The notes under the pieces are model-generated. The model saw only the letters and a program-made list of their open reading frames with translations. It made no database searches and was not told the DNA's origin. A stretch of 64,000 nucleotides of DNA from Streptomyces mashuensis (GTDB taxonomy: Bacteria; Actinomycetota; Actinomycetes; Streptomycetales; Streptomycetaceae): assembly GCF_014654785.1 (NCBI RefSeq), contig NZ_BNBD01000002.1, positions 62,001-126,000 on the forward strand, written 5' to 3'. The translations under genes were made by a program, and so were the position numbers. This document shows, in pieces, positions 1 through 9,946 of this stretch; positions within the stretch are counted from its first letter, which is position 1, and every line of letters starts with the position of its first letter.

Positions 1-111
1 TTCCGACCGGGGGGCGGCGAATTCGAAGGAGTACGAACGCTCGCCCGAGGCGAGCAGTTCACGCACCGTGCGCGCGTGGTCCGTCCTGGTTGACGCGGTA
101 CCAAGGGCCAT
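1..111 (-). CDS. metF: 5,10-methylenetetrahydrofolate reductase, N-terminal fragment
   Basis: Only the first 37 codons are inside the window; the gene runs off the left edge. Reading the minus strand from the ATG at 111 gives [20 protein letters not shown] and then SYSFEFAAP, the start expected of actinobacterial MetF, where the FEF segment begins the first strand of the TIM barrel. The enzyme reduces methylene-THF to methyl-THF for methionine synthesis. No convincing Shine-Dalgarno lies just upstream; a GGAGG-like run is about 30 bases away, so the start is judged by similarity only. It points away from thiE. Gene order metF then thiE agrees with what I recall for S. coelicolor. Confidence 0.8.
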   Translation of the reverse strand, partial: MALGTASTRTDHARTVRELLASGERSYSFEFAAPRSE

Positions 112-234
112 ATCGGCAGTTAACCAGCGCCGGTGTGGGCCCTCCAACCGGTTCGGGGTTTTGCCCCTTTCACCCGTGAAAGAGTGCGCTCGCGTCTCAT
201 TTCCTGGACACCGGCGGCGGGCGGCCGGGCCGGG
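112..234 (-). promoter_or_regulatory. metF leader region with small hairpin
   Basis: This 123-base gap between metF and thiE (same strand) must carry the metF promoter and leader, and follows the thiE stop. On the minus strand it contains a GGGG-loop-CCCC hairpin (155-167) and a GGAGGG run. I looked for SAM, SAH and cobalamin riboswitch cores and did not find one. Its role is unknown. Confidence 0.3.
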
Positions 235-909
235 TCAGACGGCGGCCGGGGCCGGTACGTCGTCGTACGCGCGGACGCGGCGGGCCAGGTCGGCCGCGGC
301 GGCGGCCGGGTCGTCGGCCTCGGTGATCGCCCGGACCACGACGACGCGCCGGGCGCCGGCCTCCAGCACCTGCTCGACGTTGGCCGCGTCGATGCCGCCG
401 ATGGCGAACCAGGGCCGCGCGGGCCGCAGCGAGGCGGCGTACCGCACAAGGGAGAGGCCGGGGGCGGGCCGGCCGGGCTTGGTGGGGGTGGGCCAGCAGG
501 GGCCGGTGCAGAAGTAGTCGGTGCCGGGCTCGGCGACGGCGGCGTCGACCTCGGCCTCGGCGTGCGTGGAACGGCCGATGATCACGTCCGGGCCGAGGAT
601 CGCGCGGGCGGCGGGCACCGGCAGGTCGCCCTGGCCCAGGTGCAGCACGTGCGAGCGGGCGGCGTGCGCGACGTCGGCGCGGTCGTTGACGGCGAGGAGC
701 CGGCCGTGGCGGCGGGCGGCCTCGGCGAAGACGGCGAGGTGCTCCAGCTCCTCGGCGGCCTCCATGCCCTTCTGGCGCAGCTGGACGACGTCCACGCCGG
801 CGGCCAGCACGGCGTCCAGGAACTCGGGCAGATCACCCTGCCGCGTCCGCGCATCGGTGCACAGGTACAGCCGGGCGTCGGCCAGCCGCTCGCGCGCGGT
901 CTCGGGCAT
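235..909 (-). CDS. thiE: Thiamine-phosphate synthase ThiE
   Basis: ThiE joins HMP-pyrophosphate and thiazole phosphate to make thiamine monophosphate. The 224-residue protein shows the TIM-barrel landmarks of the family: VVQLRQKG (pyrophosphate-binding QxR-K), [25 protein letters not shown], a variant phosphate region [12 protein letters not shown] and the terminal FAIGGI. I chose the ATG at 909 because GGGGAG stands 6-7 bases upstream; an in-frame ATG ten codons earlier lacks this. A 17-bp-stem hairpin (937-975) separates it from the preceding minus-strand gene, so it is probably transcribed alone. No TPP riboswitch precedes it, unlike the thiOSG operon nearby. Confidence 0.93.
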   Translation of the reverse strand: MPETARERLADARLYLCTDARTRQGDLPEFLDAVLAAGVDVVQLRQKGMEAAEELEHLAVFAEAARRHGRLLAVNDRADVAHAARSHVLHLGQGDLPVPAARAILGPDVIIGRSTHAEAEVDAAVAEPGTDYFCTGPCWPTPTKPGRPAPGLSLVRYAASLRPARPWFAIGGIDAANVEQVLEAGARRVVVVRAITEADDPAAAAADLARRVRAYDDVPAPAAV

Positions 910-936
910 CGGGTTCTCCCCCCGGGTCGGGTGGTG

Positions 937-975
937 CACGGGCGGGGCCCCGCGGCGTGCGGGGCCCCGCCCGTG
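937..975 (-). terminator. Strong hairpin after the 1018-1383 gene
   Basis: Perfect inverted repeat with 17-base arms (937-953 and 959-975) and a 5-base loop, placed between the stop of the gene at 1018 and the thiE start. There is no U-tract. Hairpins of this type without U-tracts are common behind Streptomyces genes and are taken as terminators or 3'-end stabilisers. Confidence 0.6.
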
Positions 976-1017
976 GCACCGGAAACGGTGTGTCGGCGGA
1001 CGGTACGGGCCGGACGG

Positions 1018-1383
1018 TCAGACGGCGAGCGCCTGGGCGCGCCGCTTCACCTCCGTACCGCGATTCTCACGCAGCGCCTCCGCGGGGGTGCCCGGCAGGG
1101 TCGGGTCGGGCGTGAACAGCCACTCCAGCATCTCCTCGTCGCTGAAGCCGTCGTCCCGCAGCAGCGTCAGGGTCCCCGCCAGGCCCTTGACGACCTTGCC
1201 CTCGCCGATGAAGGCGGCGGGCACCATGAGCACTCGGTTCTCGCCACGGCGGACGGCGATCAGCTGGCCCTCCTTGACCAGCTGCCGGACGCGCGTCACC
1301 TCGACGCCGAGCATCTCGGCGATGTCGGGGAGGTTGAGCCAGGCGGGGACGAGAGCATCGATCTTTGCGTCAATCTCGGTCAC
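1018..1383 (-). CDS. Rv2175c-family DNA-binding protein
   Basis: A 121-residue protein with an N-terminal winged-helix/MerR-like helix-turn-helix (about residues 15-45: LPDIAEMLGVEVTRVRQLV) followed by a basic wing-like segment, then a C-terminal helical domain with FSDEEMLEWLF. Length and layout match the actinobacterial Rv2175c family. In mycobacteria Rv2175c is phosphorylated by the Ser/Thr kinase PknL and this affects DNA binding; that is family knowledge, not visible here. A PASTA-type Ser/Thr kinase gene lies 4 kb away. Targets are unknown. Confidence 0.8.
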   Translation of the reverse strand: MTEIDAKIDALVPAWLNLPDIAEMLGVEVTRVRQLVKEGQLIAVRRGENRVLMVPAAFIGEGKVVKGLAGTLTLLRDDGFSDEEMLEWLFTPDPTLPGTPAEALRENRGTEVKRRAQALAV

Positions 1384-1471
1384 GGGACAAGCCTGCCATC
1401 CGGGACTGACAGCCGGTAGCCGGGTTGACCCGAGCCGGGCCGGTGTGCCCCGCGCGGGTCACCCCACCGGC

Positions 1472-2698
1472 TCAGAGGACGGCGGCCTTCAGCGGTACGG
1501 AGGGGTCGGCGGCCCGGGTCCGGTCGAGGGCCGTGCCCTGCTCGATGAGCCTGCGGCCCTGCGCCAGGTCGCGCGGCCGGCCCACGGCCAGCAGGCCGCG
1601 CAGCACGCCCGAGCGGAGCCAGCACACCGACCAGGACGCGCCCTCGGGGTCGCCGCGCCACAGCAGCTCGTCGGCGTCCGCGTGGTGGCCGGCGTACTGC
1701 ACGAACCGCCCGAACTGCTCGGACCAGAAGTAGGGCACCGGGTCGTAGACCGGGCCCTCCTCGGGGCCCAGCACGAGGTTCTGGGCGACGGTCCGCGGCC
1801 CCTGGAGGGCGTTGTCCCAGTGGTGGACGAGCAGCCGCCGGCCGAAGCGGGCGGAGGGGAAGGAGGCGCAGTCGCCGACCGCCCAGACGTCCGGCACGGA
1901 CGTCCGCAGCCGCTCGTCGGCGGCCACCGAGCCGTCGGCGGCGAGCTCCACGCCGGAGCCGGCCAGCCAGCCGGTGGCGGGCCGGGCGCCCACGCCCACG
2001 ACCACGGCGTCCGCCGGGAGGCGCGAGCCGTCGTCGAGCACCACGGCGCCCTCCGCCACGGAGGTCACCTTGGCGTGCGTCAGGAGGCGGGCGCCGGCCT
2101 GCTCGTACCAGCCGGCCATGTGCGCGGCGACCTCGGCGGGCAGGGCGCCGGCCAGCGGCCGGCCGGACGCCTCGACCACGGTGACGCGGCAGCCGGCCTC
2201 GCGGGCGGCGGTGGCGACCTCCGCGCCGATCCAGCCGGCGCCGACGGCCACCACGTCGCGCCCGGCGGCCAGCACCGGGCGCAGCCGTACGGCGTCGTCG
2301 AGGGTGCGCAGCACGTACACGCCGGGGACGTCCGCCGTGCCGGGCAGGGTGACGGGGTCGGCGCCGGTGGCGACGACCAGCACGTCGTAGGCGACGGGGC
2401 CGGCGGTGGTGTCGAGCAGGCGCTCGGCCGGGCGCAGGCCGGTGGCCTCGACGCCGAGCCGCAGGTCGATGTCCAGGGAGGCGAAGTCCACGTCGAAGGC
2501 GGCGCCCTCGGCCTTGCCGAGCAGCACGGCCTTGGACAGCGGCGGCCGGTCGTAGGGCGGGTGCGGCTCGGCGCCCAGCAGCACGATCGCGCCGGTCCAG
2601 CCCTGTTCGCGCAGGGCGACGGCGGTCTGCACGCCGGCCATGCCCGCGCCGGCGACGACCACGCGCCGCCCGGGGGAGGTCTTCGTCTGCTCGCTCAC
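1472..2698 (-). CDS. NAD(P)/FAD-dependent oxidoreductase (ferredoxin/rubredoxin reductase type)
   Basis: A 408-residue flavoprotein with two dinucleotide-binding folds. The FAD site is VVVAGAGMAGVQTA near residue 12; the NAD(P)H site is VVAVGAGWIGAEVA near 155; the second FAD motif is VWAVGDCASF near 290. A C-terminal reductase-type domain follows (FWSEQFGRFVQYAGH). This is the layout of NADH-ferredoxin and rubredoxin reductases; the electron acceptor cannot be told from sequence. The GTG at 2698 is preferred; a GTG three codons earlier (2707) is possible, and neither has a strong ribosome site. It is transcribed divergently from the TPP riboswitch and thiOSG. A link to thiamine is not shown. 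Confidence 0.85.
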   Translation of the reverse strand: MSEQTKTSPGRRVVVAGAGMAGVQTAVALREQGWTGAIVLLGAEPHPPYDRPPLSKAVLLGKAEGAAFDVDFASLDIDLRLGVEATGLRPAERLLDTTAGPVAYDVLVVATGADPVTLPGTADVPGVYVLRTLDDAVRLRPVLAAGRDVVAVGAGWIGAEVATAAREAGCRVTVVEASGRPLAGALPAEVAAHMAGWYEQAGARLLTHAKVTSVAEGAVVLDDGSRLPADAVVVGVGARPATGWLAGSGVELAADGSVAADERLRTSVPDVWAVGDCASFPSARFGRRLLVHHWDNALQGPRTVAQNLVLGPEEGPVYDPVPYFWSEQFGRFVQYAGHHADADELLWRGDPEGASWSVCWLRSGVLRGLLAVGRPRDLAQGRRLIEQGTALDRTRAADPSVPLKAAVL

Positions 2699-2850
2699 CC
2701 GGTCCACTGTAGGCGGCCGGGCCCCGGCCGCTCCGTCCCCGGGAGGAGACCTCTGACACAGCGTCACCGGTGTGGGGGTCCCCGGCCGCGGCACGGCGGC
2801 GCCGCCGCCTTCCGGCCGGTCCTCGGCGCGTACTAGGGTGGCCGGTGCAA

Positions 2851-2952
2851 GCACTCGCGGGAGCCCGGACGCACCGGGCTGAGAGGGAGGCTGGACGGCC
2901 TCCGACCGTACGAACCTGATCCGGGTCATGCCGGCGAAGGGAGGAGCGGGAA
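2851..2952 (+). promoter_or_regulatory. TPP riboswitch (THI element) of thiOSG
   Basis: The conserved thi-box parts are all present in order: CTGAGAGG around 2879-2887, then ACGAACCTGATCCGGGTCAT and GCCGGCGAAGGGA up to about 2943. These are the pyrimidine and pyrophosphate sensor arms of the TPP aptamer. The 3' edge runs straight into GGGAGGAG, the ribosome binding site of thiO, so control by hiding that site is likely. I see no U-tract terminator between the aptamer and the ATG. Confidence 0.95.
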
Positions 2953-2956
2953 GCCC

Positions 2957-5243
<2,287 letters not shown>

Positions 5244-5332
5244 GGCGCGCCCCGGCCGGCCCGGCTGTCACTGTTCGGCTGCAGAAGGGCCGGGCGGGTG
5301 GCGGGGCCGGCCGGGGCGCCGGGACCCGCCCG

Positions 5333-5338
5333 TAAACT
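5333..5338 (+). promoter_or_regulatory. -10 element of a probable leaderless transcript
   Basis: TAAACT lies 7 bases before the GTG at 5346, the spacing at which transcription would begin at or next to the start codon. No Shine-Dalgarno precedes that GTG, supporting a leaderless start for the kinase gene. Confidence 0.5.
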
Positions 5339-5345
5339 CGTCGCC

Positions 5346-7358
5346 GTGGACACCACCCTGCCGGACCCCCTGGTCGACCAGCTGCTGGACGGGCGCTACC
5401 GCGTCGAGGCGCGGATCGCCGTGGGCGGCATGGCCACGGTCTACCGGGCCCTGGACACCCGGCTCGACCGCATCCTCGCCCTGAAGGTGATGCACCCCTC
5501 CCTCGCCGCCGACGGCGCGTTCGTCGAGCGTTTCATCCGCGAGGCCAAGTCGGTGGCCCGGCTGGACCACCCGAACGTGGTGGGCGTGTTCGACCAGGGC
5601 ACGGACGGCCACTACGTGTACCTGGCGATGGAGTACGTGGCGGGGTGCACGCTGCGCGACGTGCTGCGCGAGCGCGGGGCGCTGTCGCCGCGGGCCGCGC
5701 TGGACGTGGCCGAGCCGGTGCTCGCGGCCCTGGGGGCGGCGCACCGCGCGGGTCTGGTGCACCGCGACATGAAGCCGGAGAACGTCCTCATCGGGGACGA
5801 CGGCCGGGTGAAGGTCGCCGACTTCGGCCTGGTGCGGGCGGTGGACACCGCCACCGGCACCAGCACGGGCGCGGTGCTGGGCACCGTCTCGTACCTGGCG
5901 CCGGAGCAGATCGAGCACGGCACGGCGGACACCCGCGCGGACGTGTACGCGTGCGGCGTGGTGCTGTACGAGATGCTCACGGGCGGCAAGCCGCACACCG
6001 GCGGCACCCCGGCGCAGGTGCTCTACCAGCACCTGCACGAGGACGTCCCGCCGCCGTCGGCGGCGGTGCCGGGGCTGGCGCCGGAGCTGGACGCGCTGGT
6101 GGCCGGTGCCACCGCGCGCGACCCGGAGCGGCGGCCGGTGGACGCGGCGGAGCTGCTGGGCCTGGTCCGGCAGGCCCGCGCGGCGCTGTCGGACGAGCAG
6201 CTGGACGCGGTGCCGCCGCACGCACGGGCCGGCGCCGCCGCCCTGGGCGTGCCGGCTGCGGCGGGCGTGGGCCCGGAGGACCGTACGAGTGTGATCCCGC
6301 GCCCGGTCGCCGTGGCGGGGCCGGCGCCGGCCGAGGACCTGGACCGTACGACGGTCCTGGACCGGGTGCCGGCCGCGCCCCCGCAGGGGCCGCCGGCCGC
6401 GCACCGGGACGCGGGCTTCGCGGACGGGCCCGGCGCGGGGGGCCGCGGCGGGTTCGCCGGGCGGCTGCCGCGGCGGCGCTGGATCGTCACGGCCGTGGCC
6501 GCCCTGCTGCTGGTGCTGGGCGGTGGCGCGGGGGTCTGGTACATCAACTCGGGCCAGTTCACTGCGGTGCCGGCGGTGCTGGACATGCCGCAGGAGAAGG
6601 CCGAGCAGGAGCTGGACAAGGCGGGCCTGGCGGTACGGACCACGGAGGCGTACAGCGACACGGTCGAGCGCGGCCACGTGCTGTCCACCGATCCGGAGCC
6701 GGGGCAGCGCATCCGCAGGAACGGCAAGGTGACGCTGACGGTCTCGCGCGGCCCGGAGAAGGCCGAGGTGCCCAACGTCACCGGCATGCCCTTCGACGAG
6801 GCCAAGCAGAAGATCGAGAAGGCGGGCCTGGCGGTCGGTGACGTCACGCGGCAGTTCAGCGACGAGACGCCGAAGGACGCCGTGCTGTCCACCGACCCGG
6901 CGCCGGGCTCCTCGCGCCGGCCGGGCACGTCGGTCGCGGTCGTCGTCAGCAAGGGCAGGCAGATCGCCGTGCCGGACGTGAGCGGCATGACCCCGGAGGC
7001 GGCGACGGCGGCGCTGGGCAAGCTGGGGCTGAAGGCCGAGGTCTCCGACACGCAGGTGTTCTCCACCCGGGACAAGGGCACGGTGGCGCAGCAGTCCCCG
7101 GCCGTCGGCACGAAGGCCGGGGAGGGCGACACGGTGTCGCTGACGCTGTCCAAGGGCCGGGAGATGGCCGCGGTCCCGGACGTCACCGGCCGCACCGAGG
7201 CCGACGCCAAGCAGGCGCTCCAGGCCGCGGGCTTCCAGGTGAAGGTGGAGCGGCCCTTCTTCTTCCCGCGCGACGCGGTGGAGAGCCAGTCGGTGCGCGG
7301 CGGCACGCAGGCGCCGAAGGGCGACACGATCGTCATCCGCATGAAGAGCGGGTTCTGA
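5346..7358 (+). CDS. PASTA-domain Ser/Thr protein kinase (PknB type)
   Basis: A 670-residue membrane kinase. The kinase domain spans about 15-285, with Gly-rich loop AVGGMATVY, ATP lysine in LALKVMHP (Lys47), HRDMKPEN at 139-146, ADFGLVR at 158-164 and APEQIEHG. A low-complexity Ala/Pro linker leads to one membrane segment near 378-398, then four extracellular PASTA repeats (about 405-670), each with a VPDV/VPNV start. PASTA domains bind muropeptides or lipid II, so this is a cell-wall-sensing kinase. The GTG at 5346 is chosen for the -10 box 7 bases upstream; an in-frame ATG at 5298 is less likely. The nfo gene follows after 3 bases. Confidence 0.9.
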   Translation: MDTTLPDPLVDQLLDGRYRVEARIAVGGMATVYRALDTRLDRILALKVMHPSLAADGAFVERFIREAKSVARLDHPNVVGVFDQGTDGHYVYLAMEYVAGCTLRDVLRERGALSPRAALDVAEPVLAALGAAHRAGLVHRDMKPENVLIGDDGRVKVADFGLVRAVDTATGTSTGAVLGTVSYLAPEQIEHGTADTRADVYACGVVLYEMLTGGKPHTGGTPAQVLYQHLHEDVPPPSAAVPGLAPELDALVAGATARDPERRPVDAAELLGLVRQARAALSDEQLDAVPPHARAGAAALGVPAAAGVGPEDRTSVIPRPVAVAGPAPAEDLDRTTVLDRVPAAPPQGPPAAHRDAGFADGPGAGGRGGFAGRLPRRRWIVTAVAALLLVLGGGAGVWYINSGQFTAVPAVLDMPQEKAEQELDKAGLAVRTTEAYSDTVERGHVLSTDPEPGQRIRRNGKVTLTVSRGPEKAEVPNVTGMPFDEAKQKIEKAGLAVGDVTRQFSDETPKDAVLSTDPAPGSSRRPGTSVAVVVSKGRQIAVPDVSGMTPEAATAALGKLGLKAEVSDTQVFSTRDKGTVAQQSPAVGTKAGEGDTVSLTLSKGREMAAVPDVTGRTEADAKQALQAAGFQVKVERPFFFPRDAVESQSVRGGTQAPKGDTIVIRMKSGF

Positions 7359-7361
7359 GGC

Positions 7362-8258
7362 ATGAGCAGTACCGGTACGAGTGACGGCGCGCTGCGCAAC
7401 CCCGTGGGCGGGCACATCCCCGTGGCCGGCGGCCTGGCCCGGGTGGGCCTGCCGTACGCGCGCACGATGGGCGCCGAGGCCGTCCAGGTCTTCGTGGCCA
7501 ACCCGCGCGGCTGGGCCACGCCCGCGGGCGACCCGGCGCAGAGCGAGGCGTTCCGCGCGGCCTGTGCGGAGGAGGGCCTGCCGGTCTACGTGCACGCCCC
7601 CTACCTGATCAACTTCGGCTCGCACACGGCGGCGACGGTGGACCGGTCGGTGGAGTCGCTGCGGCACTCGCTGCGCCGGGGCCGGGAGATCGGGGCGCGC
7701 GGTGTGGTGGTGCACACCGGCTCGGCGACGGGCGGCCGGGACCGGGCGGCGGCACTGGCGCAGGTGCACGAGCGCCTGCTGCCGCTGCTGGCGGAGCTGG
7801 TGCACGACGACGACCCGGCGCTGCTGCTGGAGCCGACGGCCGGTCAGGGCGCGTCCTTGTGCTCGCTGGTCGAGGACCTGGGCCCGTACTTCGACGCGCT
7901 GGAGCACCACCCGCGGCTCGGGGTGTGCCTGGACACCTGCCACCTGTTCGCGGCCGGGCACGACCTGGCGGCGCCGGGCGGGGTGAAGCGGACGCTGGAC
8001 GAGCTGGTGGACGTGGTCGGCGAGGGCCGGCTGGGGCTGATCCACGCCAACGACTCGAAGGACGTGGTGGGCGCCCACAAGGACCGGCACGAGAACATCG
8101 GCGCCGGGCACATCGGGGCGGAGCCGTTCGCCGAGCTGTTCTCGCACCCGGCGACCGAGGGCGTGCCGCTGACGATCGAGACGCCGGGCGGTACGGCGGG
8201 GCACGCGGCGGACGTGGCGCGGCTGAAGGCCCTGCGGGACGGCTGGCGGGACGGCTGA
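7362..8258 (+). CDS. nfo: Endonuclease IV (AP endonuclease)
   Basis: Endonuclease IV cuts DNA at abasic sites in base excision repair. The 298-residue protein has the AP2Ec TIM-barrel metal motifs: VYVHAPYLINFGS, VVVHTGSATG, LLLEPTAGQG, GVCLDTCHLFAAGHD, LIHANDSKD and HENIGAGHIG, which carry the His, Asp and Glu ligands of the trinuclear zinc site. It starts 3 bases after the kinase gene and is probably co-transcribed, an arrangement that suggests no functional link by itself. Confidence 0.92.
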   Translation: MSSTGTSDGALRNPVGGHIPVAGGLARVGLPYARTMGAEAVQVFVANPRGWATPAGDPAQSEAFRAACAEEGLPVYVHAPYLINFGSHTAATVDRSVESLRHSLRRGREIGARGVVVHTGSATGGRDRAAALAQVHERLLPLLAELVHDDDPALLLEPTAGQGASLCSLVEDLGPYFDALEHHPRLGVCLDTCHLFAAGHDLAAPGGVKRTLDELVDVVGEGRLGLIHANDSKDVVGAHKDRHENIGAGHIGAEPFAELFSHPATEGVPLTIETPGGTAGHAADVARLKALRDGWRDG

Positions 8259-8275
8259 GGGGTCCTTGCCGGCGG

Positions 8276-8908
8276 CTACAGCTCGGGGCCCTCGCCGGGG
8301 TTCTCCTGGTAGGAGTAGCGCTGCTCGCGCCAGGGGTCACCGAGGTTGTGGTAGCCCCGCTCCTCCCAGAAGCCGCGGCGGTCGGCGGTCATGTACTCCA
8401 CGCCGCGCACCCATTTGGGGCCCTTCCAGGCGTAGAGGTGCGGCACCACCAGGCGCACGGGGAAGCCGTGCTCGGCGGTGAGCATCTCGTCGTCCTTGTG
8501 GGTGGCGAAGATGGTGGTGTCGGCGGCGAAGTCGGCCAGCCGGAGGTTGGAGCTGAAGCCGTACTCGGCCCACACCATCACGTGCGTGACGCCGGGGGCC
8601 GGCGGCGCGAGCTCCAGGATCGTCCGGGCGGGCACGCCGCCCCACTCGGCACCCAGCACGCTGTACTTGGTCACGCAGTGCAGGTCGGCCACGACGGTGG
8701 CATACGGCAGGGCGCAGAACTCCTCGTGCCGCCAGGTGTGCTTGTCGCCGTCGGCGGTGGTCCCGAAGACCCGGAACTCCCAGCGGTCCGGCTTGAACCG
8801 CGGCACCGGGCCGTAGTGCGTCACCGGCCAGCCGCGCTGGATCCGCTGCCCCGGGGGCAGCGGGAGAGCGTCTCCTTCGCGGCTTTCGGTGTCTTTGGAG
8901 GGGCCCAT
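8276..8908 (-). CDS. Sulfite-oxidase-like molybdopterin oxidoreductase
   Basis: A 210-residue single-domain Mo-cofactor protein of the YedY/sulfite-oxidase fold. ADLHCVTKYS carries the conserved cysteine that ligates molybdenum; WGGVPARTILELA, YGFSSNL and HGFPVRLVVPHLYAWKGPKW are the usual cofactor-binding parts, and WEERGYHN is near the end. It lacks the dimerisation domain of full sulfite oxidases. No signal peptide is seen, so it should be cytoplasmic. The substrate is unknown. It ends convergent with nfo. Confidence 0.87.
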   Translation of the reverse strand: MGPSKDTESREGDALPLPPGQRIQRGWPVTHYGPVPRFKPDRWEFRVFGTTADGDKHTWRHEEFCALPYATVVADLHCVTKYSVLGAEWGGVPARTILELAPPAPGVTHVMVWAEYGFSSNLRLADFAADTTIFATHKDDEMLTAEHGFPVRLVVPHLYAWKGPKWVRGVEYMTADRRGFWEERGYHNLGDPWREQRYSYQENPGEGPEL

Positions 8909-8986
8909 GGCTCAATGGTGTCAGACGCTGCCGGATGGTGATGACCAGGGGTTCCCAGCCATCCCGGCAATCCGGGCACATCACAC

Positions 8987-9000
8987 TAAGTGTGCACTTA
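8987..9000 (+). promoter_or_regulatory. Inverted repeat upstream of bfr
   Basis: TAAGTG-TG-CACTTA, perfect 6-base arms around 2 bases, about 70 bases before the bfr start and 78 bases before the divergent molybdoenzyme gene. It does not match the IdeR iron box seen at 9837. It could be an operator for either gene; this is inference. Confidence 0.35.
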
Positions 9001-9070
9001 CTGGAACGTGCGCCATGCTGGTGCGAGGATGCGCGCGCAACCGCCGCACGCCCGGAAGGAGCCTCACGCG

Positions 9071-9559
9071 ATGCAGGGCGATCCCGAGGTCATCGAGTTC
9101 CTCAACGAGCAGCTCACCGCCGAGCTGACCGCGATCAACCAGTACTTCCTGCACGCCAAGCTGCAGGAGCACCACGGCTGGACGAAGATCGCCTCGCACA
9201 CCCGCGCCGAGTCGTTCGACGAGATGAGGCACGCGGAGACGCTGACGGACAGGATCATCTTCCTGGAGGCGCTCCCCAACTACCAGCGCCTGTTCCACGT
9301 GCGGGTCGGCCAGACGATCACGGAGATGTTCCAGGCGGACCGGCAGGTGGAGGTGGAGGCCATCGACCGGCTGCGGCGCGGTGTGGAGGTCATGCGCGCC
9401 AAGGGCGACATCACCTCGGCCAACATCTTCGAGGCGATCCTCGCCGACGAGGAGGACCACATCGACTACCTCGACACGCAGCTGGAGCTGATCGAGAAGC
9501 TGGGCGAGCCGCTCTACCTGGCCCAGTACATCGAGCAGGACAACGGCAACAGCGACTAG
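9071..9559 (+). CDS. bfr: Bacterioferritin
   Basis: Haem-containing iron-storage protein forming a 24-subunit shell. The 162-residue protein has ferroxidase ligands in NEQLTAELTAINQYF (Glu near 18), FDEMRHAETL (Glu, Met haem ligand, His near 51-54), EVEAIDRL and FEAILADEEDHIDYL (Glu and His near 127-130). The ATG at 9071 has GGAAGGAG about 10 bases upstream; longer readings are not supported. The gene converges on bfd with 24 bases between them, making an iron storage and release pair. Confidence 0.95.
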   Translation: MQGDPEVIEFLNEQLTAELTAINQYFLHAKLQEHHGWTKIASHTRAESFDEMRHAETLTDRIIFLEALPNYQRLFHVRVGQTITEMFQADRQVEVEAIDRLRRGVEVMRAKGDITSANIFEAILADEEDHIDYLDTQLELIEKLGEPLYLAQYIEQDNGNSD

Positions 9560-9583
9560 GCCACGGCGACCGGGCCACGGCGA

Positions 9584-9796
9584 CTAGGCGGCCAGAACGC
9601 CGGCCCCGCCCCGGTCGGCCGCCTCGCGGCGCGGGCAGGCGTCCCGGCCGAGGAGCTGCTGGATACGGCGCACACAGCTGCCGCAGTCGGTGCCCGCCTT
9701 GCAGGCCGAGGCTATCTTGCGGGGCGTGCACGCCCCGTTGCCGGCGTGCTCGCGCACCTGCTGCTCCGTGATGCCGAAGCACGAGCAGACGTACAC
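9584..9796 (-). CDS. bfd: Bacterioferritin-associated ferredoxin Bfd
   Basis: A 70-residue [2Fe-2S] protein. The four cysteines sit as CSC at 4-6 and CGSC near 38-41, the spacing of the BFD-like domain. In other bacteria Bfd gives electrons to bacterioferritin so that stored iron is released. The start is a GTG with AAGGCGGTGA just upstream. An iron box at 9837-9855 lies about 40 bases upstream, so the gene should be off when iron is plentiful. Confidence 0.92.
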   Translation of the reverse strand: MYVCSCFGITEQQVREHAGNGACTPRKIASACKAGTDCGSCVRRIQQLLGRDACPRREAADRGGAGVLAA

Positions 9797-9836
9797 GCCG
9801 TCACCGCCTTGCCGGCCCGGGGGCCGAGTCGATCAA

Positions 9837-9855
9837 TAAGGTAACCCTTACCTTA
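9837..9855 (-). promoter_or_regulatory. IdeR/DmdR iron box upstream of bfd
   Basis: TAAGGTAACCCTTACCTTA is a 19-base near-palindrome close to the DtxR/IdeR consensus TTAGGTTAGGCTAACCTAA, with the AGGT and ACCT half-sites in place. It lies in the bfd promoter region. Streptomyces regulators of this family are called DmdR1 and DmdR2; binding here is inferred from the motif. Confidence 0.85.
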
Positions 9856-9871
9856 CCGGTCACGGTGGCCG

Positions 9872-9920
9872 AAAAACAACGCCGTGGGGCGCGCATCACC
9901 CGGATGCGCGCCCCACGGCG
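9872..9920 (-). terminator. Intrinsic terminator of aroH
   Basis: On the minus strand just after the aroH stop there is a long GC-rich stem with 15-base or longer arms (about 9881-9897 and 9904-9920), followed by TTGTTTTT. This is one of the few hairpins in the window with a true U-tract. Confidence 0.85.
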
Positions 9921-9946
9921 TGGACATATACGGACAACTGCCGGTG

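Noticed and set aside
112..234. Possible SAM, SAH or cobalamin riboswitch before metF
   Set aside because: None of the conserved cores of those classes is present; only a small hairpin is seen.
1380..2759. Long Arg/Ala-rich minus-strand open frame over the FAD oxidoreductase
   Set aside because: Wrong frame of a clear flavoprotein gene; low-complexity Arg/Pro/Ala composition typical of shadows in high-GC DNA.
9837..9855. Iron box as an AT-rich attachment site
   Set aside because: It fits the DtxR/IdeR palindrome and stands in the bfd promoter; no integrase or tRNA is near.
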